From Streptococcus ferus DSM 20646 (lineage in GTDB: Bacteria; Bacillota; Bacilli; Lactobacillales; Streptococcaceae), in NCBI RefSeq assembly GCF_000372425.1, contig NZ_AQVD01000004.1:622-64621 (forward strand): DNA of 64,000 bases, written 5' to 3'. Every line of letters starts with the position of its first letter. Position 1 is the stretch's first letter. This document shows positions 16,774-26,117 of this stretch, one piece after another. The notes below the pieces were generated by a model. That model was not told where the DNA came from. It saw nothing but the letters and a program-made list of their open reading frames with translations, and made no database searches. Both the position numbers and the translations under genes were made by a program.

Positions 16774-17433
16774 ATGTCAACTTATAAAATCGCACCATCC
16801 ATTCTCGCTGCGGACTATGCCAATTTTGCTGGTGAATTAAGACGAATTGAAGACAGCGGAGCTGACTATGTTCATATCGATATTATGGATGGCCAGTTTG
16901 TTCCGAATATTAGCTTTGGAGCTGACGTCGTGGCTAGCTTGCGTAAGCACAGCAAGTTGGTTTTTGACTGCCATCTGATGGTGGTTGACCCAGAGCGTTA
17001 TGTGGATCAGTTTGCTCAGGCGGGGGCTGATATCATGACGATTCATACCGAGGCGACAGATCATATTCATGGAGCCCTGCAAAAAATCAAGGCCGCAGGC
17101 ATGAAGGCTGGTGTAGTAATCAATCCGGGGACCCCTGTTTCGGCTTTGGAGCCTGTTTTAAACCTTGTGGATCAGGTGCTTATCATGACGGTCAATCCTG
17201 GTTTTGGCGGTCAGGCCTTTATTCCGGAATGCCTGGATAAAATTGCCGACGTCGCTCGTCTTCGGGCTGAGAAAGGCCTTTCGTTTGATATTGAGGTCGA
17301 TGGCGGCATTGACGACACCACCATCAAGTTGGCCAAATTAGCAGGAGCTAATGTTTTTGTTGCAGGATCTTATCTCTTTAAAGAGGATCTGTCAGCAGGT
17401 GTTCAGCATTTGAAGGATGCTCTAGATGCTTAG
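16774..17433 (+). CDS. rpe: Ribulose-phosphate 3-epimerase
   Basis: Interconverts ribulose 5-phosphate and xylulose 5-phosphate in the pentose phosphate pathway. The protein has 219 residues in a TIM barrel. PSILAADYANF, HIDIMDGQFVPNISFG, FDCHLMV and VDGGI, which carry the metal ligands and catalytic aspartates, are all present. It starts six bases after rsgA and overlaps thiN by eight bases. Confidence 0.97.
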   Translation: MSTYKIAPSILAADYANFAGELRRIEDSGADYVHIDIMDGQFVPNISFGADVVASLRKHSKLVFDCHLMVVDPERYVDQFAQAGADIMTIHTEATDHIHGALQKIKAAGMKAGVVINPGTPVSALEPVLNLVDQVLIMTVNPGFGGQAFIPECLDKIADVARLRAEKGLSFDIEVDGGIDDTTIKLAKLAGANVFVAGSYLFKEDLSAGVQHLKDALDA

Positions 17434-18058
17434 GGTTGGTCTGTTTTCGGGCGGGGACTTGACCTTTTTCACGGAAATCTTTGACTATTATGTAGGGGTT
17501 GACCGTGGCAGTCTTTTTTTGCTGGAACAGGGACTGCCGTTAGATTTGGCTGTCGGTGACTTTGACTCTGTAACGGCTGATGAATTATCAGACATAAAAA
17601 AAGCAGCCGGCAAAATCTATCAGTCACCATCTGAGAAGAATGACACGGATACAGAACTTGCCCTGAAACGGATTTTCCAGCAATTTGAGGATGCAGAGGT
17701 CACTGTTTTTGGCGCTTTAGGGGGCAGGGCGGACCATAGCCTGTCGAATATTTTTCTGCCTAGTGACCCTGAGCTTGCCCCTTTTATGGGGCGTATTGTA
17801 CTCAGGGATCAGCAAAATGTGGTGCGTTATTTCCCTGCTGGCAGACACCAGATTTCTCAAGAAAAAGACAGCAGTTATATTTCGTTTATGCCAGAAGGCG
17901 CTGCTGATTTAGAAATCAGGGGTGCCAAGTATGAATTGACGGCATCTCATTTTTTTAAAAAGAAAATCTACAGCAGCAATGAATTCATTGGTCAGCCTAT
18001 TGAGTTTTCTGTCTCACAGGGTTACCTGATTGTCATTCAAACAAAAGACAAGGATTAG
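17426..18058 (+). CDS. thiN: Thiamine diphosphokinase
   Basis: Transfers pyrophosphate from ATP to thiamine to give thiamine diphosphate. The protein has 210 residues. GVDRGSLFLLEQGLPLDLAVG and GDFDSV near the N-terminus and EKNDTDTELAL plus GALGGRADHSL are the family signatures. It overlaps rpe by eight bases. The rsgA-rpe-thiN-rmuC-yhaM order is conserved in streptococci and is probably one transcription unit. Confidence 0.95.
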   Translation: MLRVGLFSGGDLTFFTEIFDYYVGVDRGSLFLLEQGLPLDLAVGDFDSVTADELSDIKKAAGKIYQSPSEKNDTDTELALKRIFQQFEDAEVTVFGALGGRADHSLSNIFLPSDPELAPFMGRIVLRDQQNVVRYFPAGRHQISQEKDSSYISFMPEGAADLEIRGAKYELTASHFFKKKIYSSNEFIGQPIEFSVSQGYLIVIQTKDKD

Positions 18059-18059
18059 T

Positions 18060-19334
18060 ATGGAAGGACTACTTTTATTGATAACAGCGGCCAGTTTGTC
18101 TGTCAGCCTGGCTGTTTTTCTAAAATTTGACAAGCATAAGACAGAGTTGGCGCAAAGATTAGACGATCATGCTGATAACCTTTCTGAGCAGATTTCCTAT
18201 CAGCTAGATTTGGCTCAAAAAAATCAGATTCTAGAAATGTCTAAGGATATCAGCCACTTACAAAAAGAACTCTACAGTCAGCTTAAAGACTTGCAGGAAG
18301 TGCTGTACCAGAACCTATCTGCGAATCGAGACCGTTCAGATCAGCGACTGGATCAGATCAATCAGCAGTTGAGCCAGTCTGTTAAAGAGATGCAGGCGTC
18401 AAACGAAAAGCGTCTGGAGGAAATGCGGCAGACTGTCGAAGAAAAGCTGGATCAGACCTTGCATAACCGTCTCAAGACATCCTTTGAAACGGTGTCGAAG
18501 CAGTTAGAAAGTGTCAATCAGGGGCTGGGAGAAATGAAATCAGTCGCTCAGGATGTCGGCACCCTTAATAAGGTTCTGTCAAATACCAAGACCAGAGGAA
18601 TTCTCGGTGAGCTTCAATTAGGGCAGATTATCGAAGACATCATGACGGAGCATCAGTACGAACGTGAATTTGTAACCGTCAGCGGGACCTCAAATCGTGT
18701 TGAGTACGCGATTAAACTGCCTGGGACCAATCAAGATGACTATGTCTATCTGCCGATTGATTCAAAATTCCCTTTGGAAGACTACTACCGTCTGGAAGAA
18801 GCTTATGAAACAGGTGATAAAGGAGCTGTTGAAGCCTGTCGTAGAGCTCTTTTAGCGGCGATTAAGACATTTGCGAAGGATATCCGTAAGAAGTATCTGA
18901 ACCCACCCGAAACAACCAGCTTTGGCATCATGTTCCTGCCCACAGAAGGTCTCTACTCCGAAGTGGTTCGCAATGCTAACTTCTTTGACAGTCTGCGTCG
19001 GGATGAAAATATTGTTGTCGCAGGACCATCAACCTTATCTGCCCTTCTGAATTCCTTATCGGTTGGTTTTAAAACCCTTAATATTCAAAAGAATGCTGAC
19101 GACATCAGTAAGATTTTAGGCAATGTCAAAACAGAGTTTGGTAAATTTGAAAGTATGCTTACCAAGGCTCAGAAACAGCTCGATACGGCCAGCAAGAGCA
19201 TCAATACGCTTCTGACGACCAGGACGAACGCTATTGTCCGTGCCTTAAATACCGTCGAAACTTATCAAGATCAAGCGACAAGCAGTTTCTTAAATCTCCC
19301 GCTAGTAGAAAGTGAGGAAACCCATGAAAATTAG
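18060..19334 (+). CDS. rmuC: DNA recombination protein RmuC
   Basis: A 424-residue RmuC family protein, thought to limit DNA inversions between short inverted repeats and carrying a restriction-endonuclease-like fold. One N-terminal hydrophobic helix (MEGLLLLITAASLSVSLAVF) is followed by a long coiled coil to about residue 180 and the conserved core with TRGILGELQLGQII and LPIDSKFPLEDY. I start it at ATG 18060 behind AAGG; an upstream in-frame start would overlap thiN by 29 bases. It overlaps yhaM by 11 bases. Confidence 0.94.
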   Translation: MEGLLLLITAASLSVSLAVFLKFDKHKTELAQRLDDHADNLSEQISYQLDLAQKNQILEMSKDISHLQKELYSQLKDLQEVLYQNLSANRDRSDQRLDQINQQLSQSVKEMQASNEKRLEEMRQTVEEKLDQTLHNRLKTSFETVSKQLESVNQGLGEMKSVAQDVGTLNKVLSNTKTRGILGELQLGQIIEDIMTEHQYEREFVTVSGTSNRVEYAIKLPGTNQDDYVYLPIDSKFPLEDYYRLEEAYETGDKGAVEACRRALLAAIKTFAKDIRKKYLNPPETTSFGIMFLPTEGLYSEVVRNANFFDSLRRDENIVVAGPSTLSALLNSLSVGFKTLNIQKNADDISKILGNVKTEFGKFESMLTKAQKQLDTASKSINTLLTTRTNAIVRALNTVETYQDQATSSFLNLPLVESEETHEN

Positions 19335-20268
19335 CCAAATGAAGAAAGATGAGCTTTTTGAGGGCTTTTACCTGATAAAGTCAGCAGAAGTTCGAAAAAC
19401 AAGAGCTGGAAAAGACTATATTGCTTTTACCTTTCAGGATGATACCGGCGAAATCTCGGGTAACCTGTGGGATGCACAGCCTTATAATGTCGAAGAATTT
19501 ACCGCCGGCAAGGTTGTCTTCATGAAAGGGCGTCGTGAAGTGTATAACGGAACGCCTCAGGTGAACCAGATTAGTCTGCGTCATCCTCAAGAAGGAGAAC
19601 CTAATAATCCCAAAGAGTTTAAAGAAAAGGCGCCTGTTGATGTAGACGACATCAAAGATTATCTGGAACAGATGCTCTTTAAAATTGAGAACGCCACATG
19701 GCAGCGTCTGGTGAGAGCTCTTTATCGGAAGTACCATGATGAATTTTTCACTTATCCAGCTGCTAAGACCAATCACCATGCTTTTGAGTCCGGCTTAGCC
19801 TATCACACTGCCACCATGATTCGTCTGGCAGATGCTATTGGGGATATTTACCCTCAGTTAGATAAAAGTCTGCTCTTTGCGGGAATTATGCTTCATGATT
19901 TAGCGAAGGTCATTGAATTGTCAGGACCGGACCAGACAGAGTACACGGTGCGGGGGAATTTGATAGGTCACATTGCTCTGGTTGATGAAGAAATCAGTAA
20001 GGCTTTGATTGAGCTATCCATTGATGACAGTCAAGAAGATGTTATTATCCTTCGCCATGTGATTTTAAGTCATCATGGACTTTTAGAATATGGCAGTCCT
20101 GTCCGCCCTAAGATTATGGAAGCCGAAATCCTTCACATGATTGACAATATTGACGCTGAAATGATGATGATGACCGCGGCCCTTTCCCGTGTCGGAGAAG
20201 GAGAGATGACCAGTCGCATTTTTGCTATGGACAATCGTTCTTTCTATAAACCCAAAAAAGATCATTAA
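19324..20268 (+). CDS. yhaM: 3'-5' exoribonuclease YhaM (Cbf1)
   Basis: A 314-residue exoribonuclease that trims RNA 3' ends, called Cbf1 in pneumococci. An N-terminal OB-fold (KDYIAFTFQDDTGEISGNLW) is followed by an HD domain, with HHAFESGLAYHTATM near residue 153 and catalytic HDLAK near residue 190. I prefer ATG 19324 with GAGGA five bases upstream over GTG 19312. It ends the operon that begins at rsgA. Confidence 0.95.
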   Translation: MKISQMKKDELFEGFYLIKSAEVRKTRAGKDYIAFTFQDDTGEISGNLWDAQPYNVEEFTAGKVVFMKGRREVYNGTPQVNQISLRHPQEGEPNNPKEFKEKAPVDVDDIKDYLEQMLFKIENATWQRLVRALYRKYHDEFFTYPAAKTNHHAFESGLAYHTATMIRLADAIGDIYPQLDKSLLFAGIMLHDLAKVIELSGPDQTEYTVRGNLIGHIALVDEEISKALIELSIDDSQEDVIILRHVILSHHGLLEYGSPVRPKIMEAEILHMIDNIDAEMMMMTAALSRVGEGEMTSRIFAMDNRSFYKPKKDH

Positions 20269-20298
20269 AAAACGAAAAAGACGAGCTTATTTAAGAAT

Positions 20299-20332
20299 AA
20301 TGTTCGTTTTTTGCTGCCTAATGTGGTATAAT
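20299..20332 (+). promoter_or_regulatory. purR promoter with PurBox-like site
   Basis: Extended -10 TGG plus TATAAT (20327-20332). On the minus strand, 20299-20311 reads AAAAACGAACATT, one mismatch from the PurBox consensus AWWWCCGAACWWT; it overlaps the -35 region. This suggests that PurR controls its own gene. Confidence 0.65.
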
Positions 20333-20359
20333 AATCAAAAACATAAAGTGGAGTACAGT

Positions 20360-21184
20360 ATGAAATTACGGCGCAGTGAACGTATGGTGGTTATCTCAAA
20401 CTATCTCATCAACAACCCTTATCAACTCATTAGTTTAAATACGTTTGCAGAAAAATACGAAACAGCTAAATCGTCTATTTCTGAAGACATTGGAATTGTC
20501 AAAAAAGCTTTCGAGGAAGCAGGGATTGGTCAGGTTGAGACGGTGACTGGGGCGAGTGGAGGTGTTCTCTTTACGCCTTCTATCTCATCTGAGGAGGCCA
20601 AGTCTATTGCTGAAGGCCTCTGTCAAAGACTGTCGGAGAGTGACCGTATTTTACCGGGGGGCTATATTTACCTGTCAGACCTCTTGAGTACACCAAGCAT
20701 TCTCAAAAAAGTCGGTCGGATTATTGCCAAGGCATTTTCTGGCCAGCAAATTGATGCGGTTATGACCGTTGCGACCAAGGGCGTTCCGTTGGCTAATGCT
20801 GTCGCAGAAATCCTCAACGTTCCTTTTGTCATCGTCCGCCGAGATTTAAAGATTACAGAAGGCTCAACGGTGTCAGTTAACTATGCTTCGGGGTCTAGCG
20901 ACCGTATTGAAAAAATGTTTTTGTCCAAGAGAAGCCTTAAGCCCAACAGCAATGTTCTTATTGTGGACGATTTCTTGAAAGGTGGCGGGACCATATCGGG
21001 TATGGTTAGCCTGCTGAGTGAGTTTGACTGCCATTTAGTTGGTGTGGCTGTTTTTGCAGACAATAAGCAAATCAAGCGGAACCTTTTTGTGGATTACAAA
21101 TCCTTATTGACGGTTTCAAAGATTGATGTGAAAAACAAAAAAGTTGATGTTGAGATCGGCAATCTTTTTGATGGGGGAGTCTGA
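20360..21184 (+). CDS. purR: Purine operon regulator PurR
   Basis: A 274-residue regulator with an N-terminal winged helix and a C-terminal phosphoribosyltransferase fold. In lactic acid bacteria it activates purine synthesis genes when PRPP is high. The PRPP-binding segment VLIVDDFLKGGGT is intact, and MTVATKGVPLANAVA is also typical. The start is ATG 20360 (MKLRRSERMVVI) behind GGAG; the longer open frame upstream runs through the promoter. A PurBox-like site lies at its promoter. Confidence 0.95.
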   Translation: MKLRRSERMVVISNYLINNPYQLISLNTFAEKYETAKSSISEDIGIVKKAFEEAGIGQVETVTGASGGVLFTPSISSEEAKSIAEGLCQRLSESDRILPGGYIYLSDLLSTPSILKKVGRIIAKAFSGQQIDAVMTVATKGVPLANAVAEILNVPFVIVRRDLKITEGSTVSVNYASGSSDRIEKMFLSKRSLKPNSNVLIVDDFLKGGGTISGMVSLLSEFDCHLVGVAVFADNKQIKRNLFVDYKSLLTVSKIDVKNKKVDVEIGNLFDGGV

Positions 21185-21223
21185 CATCATCATAGGATTT
21201 GACTGAACCAAGAAGATTATTTC

Positions 21224-21248
21224 AGAGCCTCAGAATGAGGCTCTTTTT
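21224..21248 (+). terminator. purR terminator
   Basis: AGAGCCTCA/TGAGGCTCT perfect stem with GAA loop and T-run. Confidence 0.9.
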
Positions 21249-21284
21249 CCTGCTCAGGAGTTTCGTTGTCTCAACAAAAAAGAA

Positions 21285-21313
21285 TTGACACTGACCTCGT
21301 TTTGTGTTATTAT
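21285..21313 (+). promoter_or_regulatory. rpsL promoter
   Basis: TTGACA (21285-21290), 17-base spacer, TATTAT (21308-21313), with TGT extension of the -10. Strong promoter for the rpsL-rpsG transcript. Confidence 0.85.
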
Positions 21314-21319
21314 ATTGGA

Positions 21320-21450
21320 CGGTACTTTTTACTTTTGGTCTCTCAAAAGTGTACAGAGACGTGCTGACAAATGTTGCAAAAGTACACCACGATAAAGACT
21401 GTCACCAAGTGCTTTATCAACCAAAAATAAAAAAATACAGGAGAATGTAG
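21320..21450 (+). other. Structured rpsL leader RNA with alternative pairings
   Basis: The leader is about 130 bases long. ACTTTTG (21331-21337) pairs with CAAAAGT (21344-21350). GTCTCT (21338-21343) pairs with AGAGAC (21355-21360). GTACTTTT (21322-21329) pairs with AAAAGTAC (21378-21385). GATAAAG (21391-21397) pairs with CTTTATC (21412-21418). The first two helices exclude each other, suggesting a leader that changes shape, as in ribosomal protein autoregulation. The RBS is AGGAG at about 21439. Confidence 0.5.
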
Positions 21451-21864
21451 ATGCCTACAATCAATCAGTTGGTACGTAAACCACGTAAGTCTAAAGTAGA
21501 AAAATCTAAATCACCAGCATTGAACATTGGTTATAACAGCCATAAAAAAGTTCAAACGAAGATTGCTGCCCCTCAAAAACGCGGTGTTGCAACTCGTGTT
21601 GGTACGATGACACCTAGGAAACCTAACTCAGCTCTTCGTAAATTTGCCCGTGTACGTTTGAGTAACCTTATTGAAGTGACTGCTTACATTCCAGGTATCG
21701 GTCACAACCTGCAAGAACACAGTGTGGTTCTTATCCGCGGCGGTCGTGTCAAAGACCTTCCAGGGGTACGTTACCATATCGTTCGTGGTGCACTGGATAC
21801 AGCAGGTGTTGCTGATCGTAAACAAGGCCGTTCTAAATACGGTGCTAAAAAACCAAAAGCATAA
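21451..21864 (+). CDS. rpsL: Ribosomal protein S12
   Basis: A 137-residue protein of the small-subunit decoding centre; it controls translational accuracy. [15 protein letters not shown], the [17 protein letters not shown] loop (site of streptomycin-resistance changes, with Lys here as in sensitive strains) and [14 protein letters not shown] are textbook. It is the first gene of the rpsL-rpsG pair behind a strong promoter and structured leader. Codon use is strongly biased, as expected for high expression. Confidence 0.98.
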   Translation: MPTINQLVRKPRKSKVEKSKSPALNIGYNSHKKVQTKIAAPQKRGVATRVGTMTPRKPNSALRKFARVRLSNLIEVTAYIPGIGHNLQEHSVVLIRGGRVKDLPGVRYHIVRGALDTAGVADRKQGRSKYGAKKPKA

Positions 21865-21880
21865 GAAGGGAGATTAGGAA

Positions 21881-22351
21881 ATGAGTCGTAAAAACCGTGC
21901 GCCTAAGCGCGAAGTATTGCCAGATCCGTTGTACAATTCAAAACTTGTAACACGTCTTATCAACCGTGTTATGCTTGATGGGAAACGCGGGACAGCTGCA
22001 ACAATTGTCTACGGAGCTTTTGATCAGATTAAAGAAGCTTCAGACACAGATGCACTTGAAGTGTTTGAGACAGCAATGGAAAATATCATGCCTGTCCTTG
22101 AAGTACGTGCCCGTCGTGTTGGTGGGTCTAACTACCAAGTTCCAGTTGAAGTTCGTCCAGAACGTCGCACCACTCTAGGTCTTCGTTGGTTGGTTAATGC
22201 TTCACGTGCTCGTGGTGAACATACTATGAAGGATCGTCTTGCAAAAGAAATTCTTGATGCTGCTAATAACTCAGGTGCAGCAGTTAAGAAACGTGAAGAC
22301 ACTCATAAGATGGCTGAAGCTAACCGTGCCTTCGCCCACTTCCGCTGGTAA
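21881..22351 (+). CDS. rpsG: Ribosomal protein S7
   Basis: A 156-residue primary assembly protein that binds the 3' domain of 16S rRNA. It begins [18 protein letters not shown] and ends [14 protein letters not shown], as usual. The start ATG 21881 follows GGGAGAT 16 bases after rpsL. fusA follows, but 336 bases of structured non-coding DNA and a terminator separate them. Confidence 0.98.
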   Translation: MSRKNRAPKREVLPDPLYNSKLVTRLINRVMLDGKRGTAATIVYGAFDQIKEASDTDALEVFETAMENIMPVLEVRARRVGGSNYQVPVEVRPERRTTLGLRWLVNASRARGEHTMKDRLAKEILDAANNSGAAVKKREDTHKMAEANRAFAHFRW

Positions 22352-22370
22352 GATTAAGATACCAAGGGCG

Positions 22371-22450
22371 GGCGTACAGGTGAAAAATAGGAAGATGACG
22401 CTGGTTGTTTACAACCAAGGAAACTTATCTTTTTTCACTGGCAGTACGCC
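22371..22450 (+). repeat. Long imperfect inverted repeat after rpsG
   Basis: GGCGTAC (22371-22377) pairs with GTACGCC (22444-22450). Inside it, GGTGAAAAA and AGAT on the left pair with ATCTTTTTTCACT on the right, and an inner GGTTGT/ACAACC hairpin (about 22403-22416) forms the tip. It spans 80 bases and would form a strong RNA stem. The role is unknown. Confidence 0.6.
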
Positions 22451-22491
22451 GGCCGGGTTCAGTTAAGATAGGACATTTGTAGCTAAAATTC

Positions 22492-22546
22492 AACTAAGAA
22501 TAAGTGCAAAGAGTTAGCACGCTAGGTTTGCTACTCATACTTAGTT
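22492..22546 (+). repeat. Second long inverted repeat before fusA
   Basis: AACTAAG-AT-AGT-GCAAA on the left (from 22492) pairs with TTTGC-ACT-AT-CTTAGTT on the right (to 22546), about 19 of 21 positions complementary. The loop holds a further TAGC/GCTA pairing. It lies 42 bases after the first inverted repeat. Confidence 0.6.
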
Positions 22547-22604
22547 CTATTAGAGCTGGGCTGTCGTCCATCATTTTCCACAGGAAAAAATAAAAAACGA
22601 TGCG

Positions 22605-22635
22605 AGAACGGGTAGGTCCTGCCTATCCGTTCTTT
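22605..22635 (+). terminator. Terminator upstream of fusA
   Basis: A 12-bp stem AGAACGGGTAGG/CCTATCCGTTCT with one G-T pair and TTT. It separates rpsLG from the fusA promoter (extended -10 TGC, TATAAT at 22646-22651). Confidence 0.8.
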
Positions 22636-22687
22636 ATGAATATGCTATAATAAAAAAGCAAAATAAATTTTTATAGGAGAAAACCAA

Positions 22688-24769
22688 ATGGCTCGCGAAT
22701 TTTCACTTGAAAAAACTCGTAATATCGGTATCATGGCTCACGTTGATGCTGGTAAAACAACTACAACTGAGCGTATTCTTTACTATACTGGTAAAATCCA
22801 TAAAATCGGTGAAACACACGAAGGTGCGTCACAGATGGACTGGATGGAACAAGAACAAGAACGTGGTATCACCATTACATCTGCCGCAACAACTGCGCAA
22901 TGGAACGACCACCGTGTCAACATCATCGACACACCGGGGCACGTTGACTTCACCATCGAAGTACAGCGTTCTCTCCGTGTATTGGATGGTGCAGTTACCG
23001 TTCTTGACTCACAGTCAGGTGTAGAGCCTCAGACTGAAACAGTTTGGCGTCAGGCGACTGAATATGGGGTTCCTCGTATCGTATTTGCCAACAAAATGGA
23101 TAAAATCGGTGCAGATTTCCTTTACTCAGTAAGTACCCTTCATGACCGCCTGCAAGCAAACGCACATCCAATTCAGCTGCCAATCGGAGCTGAAGATGAT
23201 TTCCGCGGAATCATCGACTTGATTAAGATGAAAGCTGAAATTTATACCAATGACCTTGGTACTGATATCAAGGAAGAAGATATTCCAGCGGACTACCTTG
23301 AGCAAGCACAAGAATACCGTGAAAAATTGGTGGAAGCAGTTGCGGAAACTGATGAAGAGCTGATGATGAAGTACCTTGAAGGTGAAGAAATTACAGAAGC
23401 AGAATTAAAAGCTGCTATCCGTAAAGCGACCATCAATGTTGAATTCTTCCCAGTACTTTGTGGATCTGCCTTCAAGAACAAAGGTGTTCAGCTGATGTTG
23501 GATGCGGTTATTGATTACCTGCCAAGTCCGCTTGATATTCCAGCAATCAAAGGAATCAATCCAGATACCGACGAAGAAGAAACACGTCCAGCGTCTGATG
23601 ATGAACCATTTGCGGCTCTTGCTTTCAAGATTATGACAGACCCATTCGTAGGTCGTTTGACCTTCTTCCGTGTTTACTCAGGTGTGCTTAACAGCGGTTC
23701 ATACGTTCTTAACACTACCAAAGGCAAACGCGAACGTATCGGACGTATCCTACAAATGCACGCTAACAGCCGTCAAGAAATTGAAACAGTTTATGCTGGT
23801 GATATTGCCGCTGCTGTTGGTTTGAAAGATACCACAACTGGTGATTCATTGACTGATGAAAAAGCTAAAATCATCTTGGAATCTATCAACGTTCCAGAAC
23901 CGGTTATCCAACTCATGGTTGAGCCAAAATCTAAGGCTGACCAAGATAAAATGGGTGTTGCCCTGCAGAAACTAGCTGAAGAAGATCCAACCTTCCGCGT
24001 TGAAACAAACGTTGAAACGGGTGAAACAGTTATCTCTGGTATGGGAGAACTCCATCTGGATGTCCTTGTTGACCGTATGAAACGTGAATTCAAGGTTGAA
24101 GCAAACGTTGGTGCTCCACAGGTATCTTACCGTGAAACCTTCCGTGCTTCTACACAGGCTCGTGGATTCTTCAAGCGTCAATCTGGTGGTAAAGGTCAGT
24201 TTGGTGATGTTTGGATTGAGTTCACACCAAACGAAGAAGGTAAAGGCTTTGAGTTTGAAAATGCTATCGTCGGTGGTGTGGTTCCGCGTGAATTTATCCC
24301 TGCCGTTGAAAAAGGCTTGGTTGAGTCAATGGCAAACGGTGTCCTTGCTGGTTACCCGATCGTTGACGTGAAAGCAAAACTTTACGATGGTTCCTACCAT
24401 GATGTCGATTCATCAGAAACAGCCTTCAAGATTGCGGCATCTCTGGCGCTGAAAGAAGCTGCGAAAACAGCTCAGCCAGCTATCCTTGAGCCAATGATGC
24501 TTGTCACTGTTACTGTTCCTGAAGAAAATCTTGGTGATGTTATGGGCCACGTGACTGCACGTCGCGGTCGTGTTGATGGTATGGAAGCCCACGGAAACAG
24601 TCAAATCGTCCGTGCTTATGTACCACTTGCGGAGATGTTTGGTTATGCAACTGTTCTTCGTTCAGCATCTCAAGGACGCGGTACTTTCATGATGGTATTT
24701 GACCACTATGAAGACGTTCCTAAGTCTGTTCAAGAAGAAATTATCAAGAAAAATTCTGGTGAAGCTTAA
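22688..24769 (+). CDS. fusA: Translation elongation factor G
   Basis: A 693-residue GTPase that moves tRNAs and mRNA through the ribosome. The P-loop [15 protein letters not shown] is at residues 18-32, followed by the switch [10 protein letters not shown] and the NKMDK specificity motif. Domains II to V are complete, with the conserved YRET and [13 protein letters not shown] segments. It starts at ATG 22688 behind AGGAGA. Codon use is highly biased. The usual str operon is split here: no tuf gene follows, gap does. Confidence 0.98.
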   Translation: MAREFSLEKTRNIGIMAHVDAGKTTTTERILYYTGKIHKIGETHEGASQMDWMEQEQERGITITSAATTAQWNDHRVNIIDTPGHVDFTIEVQRSLRVLDGAVTVLDSQSGVEPQTETVWRQATEYGVPRIVFANKMDKIGADFLYSVSTLHDRLQANAHPIQLPIGAEDDFRGIIDLIKMKAEIYTNDLGTDIKEEDIPADYLEQAQEYREKLVEAVAETDEELMMKYLEGEEITEAELKAAIRKATINVEFFPVLCGSAFKNKGVQLMLDAVIDYLPSPLDIPAIKGINPDTDEEETRPASDDEPFAALAFKIMTDPFVGRLTFFRVYSGVLNSGSYVLNTTKGKRERIGRILQMHANSRQEIETVYAGDIAAAVGLKDTTTGDSLTDEKAKIILESINVPEPVIQLMVEPKSKADQDKMGVALQKLAEEDPTFRVETNVETGETVISGMGELHLDVLVDRMKREFKVEANVGAPQVSYRETFRASTQARGFFKRQSGGKGQFGDVWIEFTPNEEGKGFEFENAIVGGVVPREFIPAVEKGLVESMANGVLAGYPIVDVKAKLYDGSYHDVDSSETAFKIAASLALKEAAKTAQPAILEPMMLVTVTVPEENLGDVMGHVTARRGRVDGMEAHGNSQIVRAYVPLAEMFGYATVLRSASQGRGTFMMVFDHYEDVPKSVQEEIIKKNSGEA

Positions 24770-24775
24770 TGAATG

Positions 24776-24802
24776 AAGACACCCTGCAAGGGTGTCTTTT
24801 TC
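24776..24802 (+). terminator. fusA terminator
   Basis: AAGACACCC/GGGTGTCTT stem with TGCAA loop and T-run. Confidence 0.9.
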
Positions 24803-24824
24803 TTTTCAGAAAGTCTAAAATCAT

Positions 24825-24853
24825 TTGCAATTTTATAGGAATAGTTATATAAT
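24825..24853 (+). promoter_or_regulatory. gap promoter
   Basis: TTGCAA (24825-24830), 17-base spacer, TATAAT (24848-24853). The leader that follows (about 110 bases) contains AAAAGG/CCTTTT (around 24914-24930) ahead of an AT-rich tract ending in TTTTTTT. Confidence 0.85.
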
Positions 24854-24970
24854 AAACTTGTTGAAGGGTTAGTTTGTACCTTTATAAGTTAATCTTTTCA
24901 CAATAGGTTATTAAAAGGCTGGTCCTTTTAAAATAAAATTTTTTTGATTTTCATAAGGAGGAAATCACGA

Positions 24971-25981
24971 ATGGTAGTTAAAGTTGGTATTAACGGTTTC
25001 GGTCGTATTGGTCGTCTTGCTTTCCGTCGCATCCAAAATGTTGAGGGTGTTGAAGTAACACGTATCAATGACTTGACAGATCCAAACATGCTTGCACACT
25101 TGTTGAAATACGACACTACTCAAGGTCGTTTCGATGGAACTGTTGAAGTTAAAGAAGGCGGATTTGAAGTTAACGGTAAATTTGTGAAAGTTTCTGCTGA
25201 ACGCGATCCTGAACAAATTGACTGGGCAGCTGACGGAGTAGAAATCGTTCTTGAAGCAACTGGATTCTTCGCTAACAAAGCTGGTGCTGAAAAACACTTG
25301 CATGAAGGCGGCGCTAAAAAAGTTGTTATCACTGCTCCTGGCGGAAACGATGTTAAAACAGTTGTATTTAACACTAACCATGATATCCTTGATGGTACTG
25401 AAACAGTTATCTCAGGTGCTTCATGTACTACAAACTGTCTTGCACCAATGGCTAAAGCCCTTCAAGATAACTTTGGTATTGTTGAAGGTTTGATGACTAC
25501 AATTCACGCTTATACAGGTGACCAAATGATTCTTGACGGACCACACCGTGGTGGTGACCTTCGTCGTGCGCGTGCTGGTGCTGCCAACATTGTTCCTAAC
25601 TCAACTGGTGCAGCAAAAGCTATCGGTCTTGTTATCCCAGAATTGAACGGAAAACTTGACGGTGCTGCACAACGCGTACCTACTCCAACAGGATCTGTAA
25701 CAGAGTTGGTTGCTGTTCTTGAGAAAAATGTAACAGTTGAAGAAGTAAATGCTGCGATGAAAGCTGCTGCAACTGAGTCATACGGCTACACTGAAGACCA
25801 AATCGTATCATCAGATATCGTTGGTATCTCATACGGTTCATTGTTTGACGCAACTCAAACTAAAGTTCTTGATGTTGACGGTAAACAATTGGTGAAAGTT
25901 GTTTCTTGGTATGACAACGAAATGTCTTACACTTCACAGCTTGTACGTACTCTTGAGTACTTCGCAAAAATCGCTAAATAA
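24971..25981 (+). CDS. gap: Glyceraldehyde-3-phosphate dehydrogenase (NAD, glycolytic)
   Basis: Oxidises and phosphorylates glyceraldehyde 3-phosphate with NAD in glycolysis; often also found on the streptococcal surface. The start is ATG 24971 ([20 protein letters not shown]) behind AAGGAGGAA, giving 336 residues; an upstream in-frame start runs through the leader. The NAD-binding GINGFGRIG and catalytic SCTTNCLAP are intact. Very biased codons mark high expression. It is followed by its own terminator and then pgk. Confidence 0.98.
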   Translation: MVVKVGINGFGRIGRLAFRRIQNVEGVEVTRINDLTDPNMLAHLLKYDTTQGRFDGTVEVKEGGFEVNGKFVKVSAERDPEQIDWAADGVEIVLEATGFFANKAGAEKHLHEGGAKKVVITAPGGNDVKTVVFNTNHDILDGTETVISGASCTTNCLAPMAKALQDNFGIVEGLMTTIHAYTGDQMILDGPHRGGDLRRARAGAANIVPNSTGAAKAIGLVIPELNGKLDGAAQRVPTPTGSVTELVAVLEKNVTVEEVNAAMKAAATESYGYTEDQIVSSDIVGISYGSLFDATQTKVLDVDGKQLVKVVSWYDNEMSYTSQLVRTLEYFAKIAK

Positions 25982-26000
25982 GAATTTATGAGCGATGAGA

Positions 26001-26026
26001 AAGAGAGCCTAGGCTCTCTTTTTTTG
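26001..26026 (+). terminator. gap terminator
   Basis: AAGAGAGCCTAGGCTCTCTT is a perfect 20-base palindrome followed by a T-run. Confidence 0.9.
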
Positions 26027-26117
26027 AAAATAAAGGAAACTTTTTGGTTCTTATACCTGACTGATTGAAATTATGGTATAATTGACCTGTATAAAAATTT
26101 TTAAGGAGTCTTAACTA

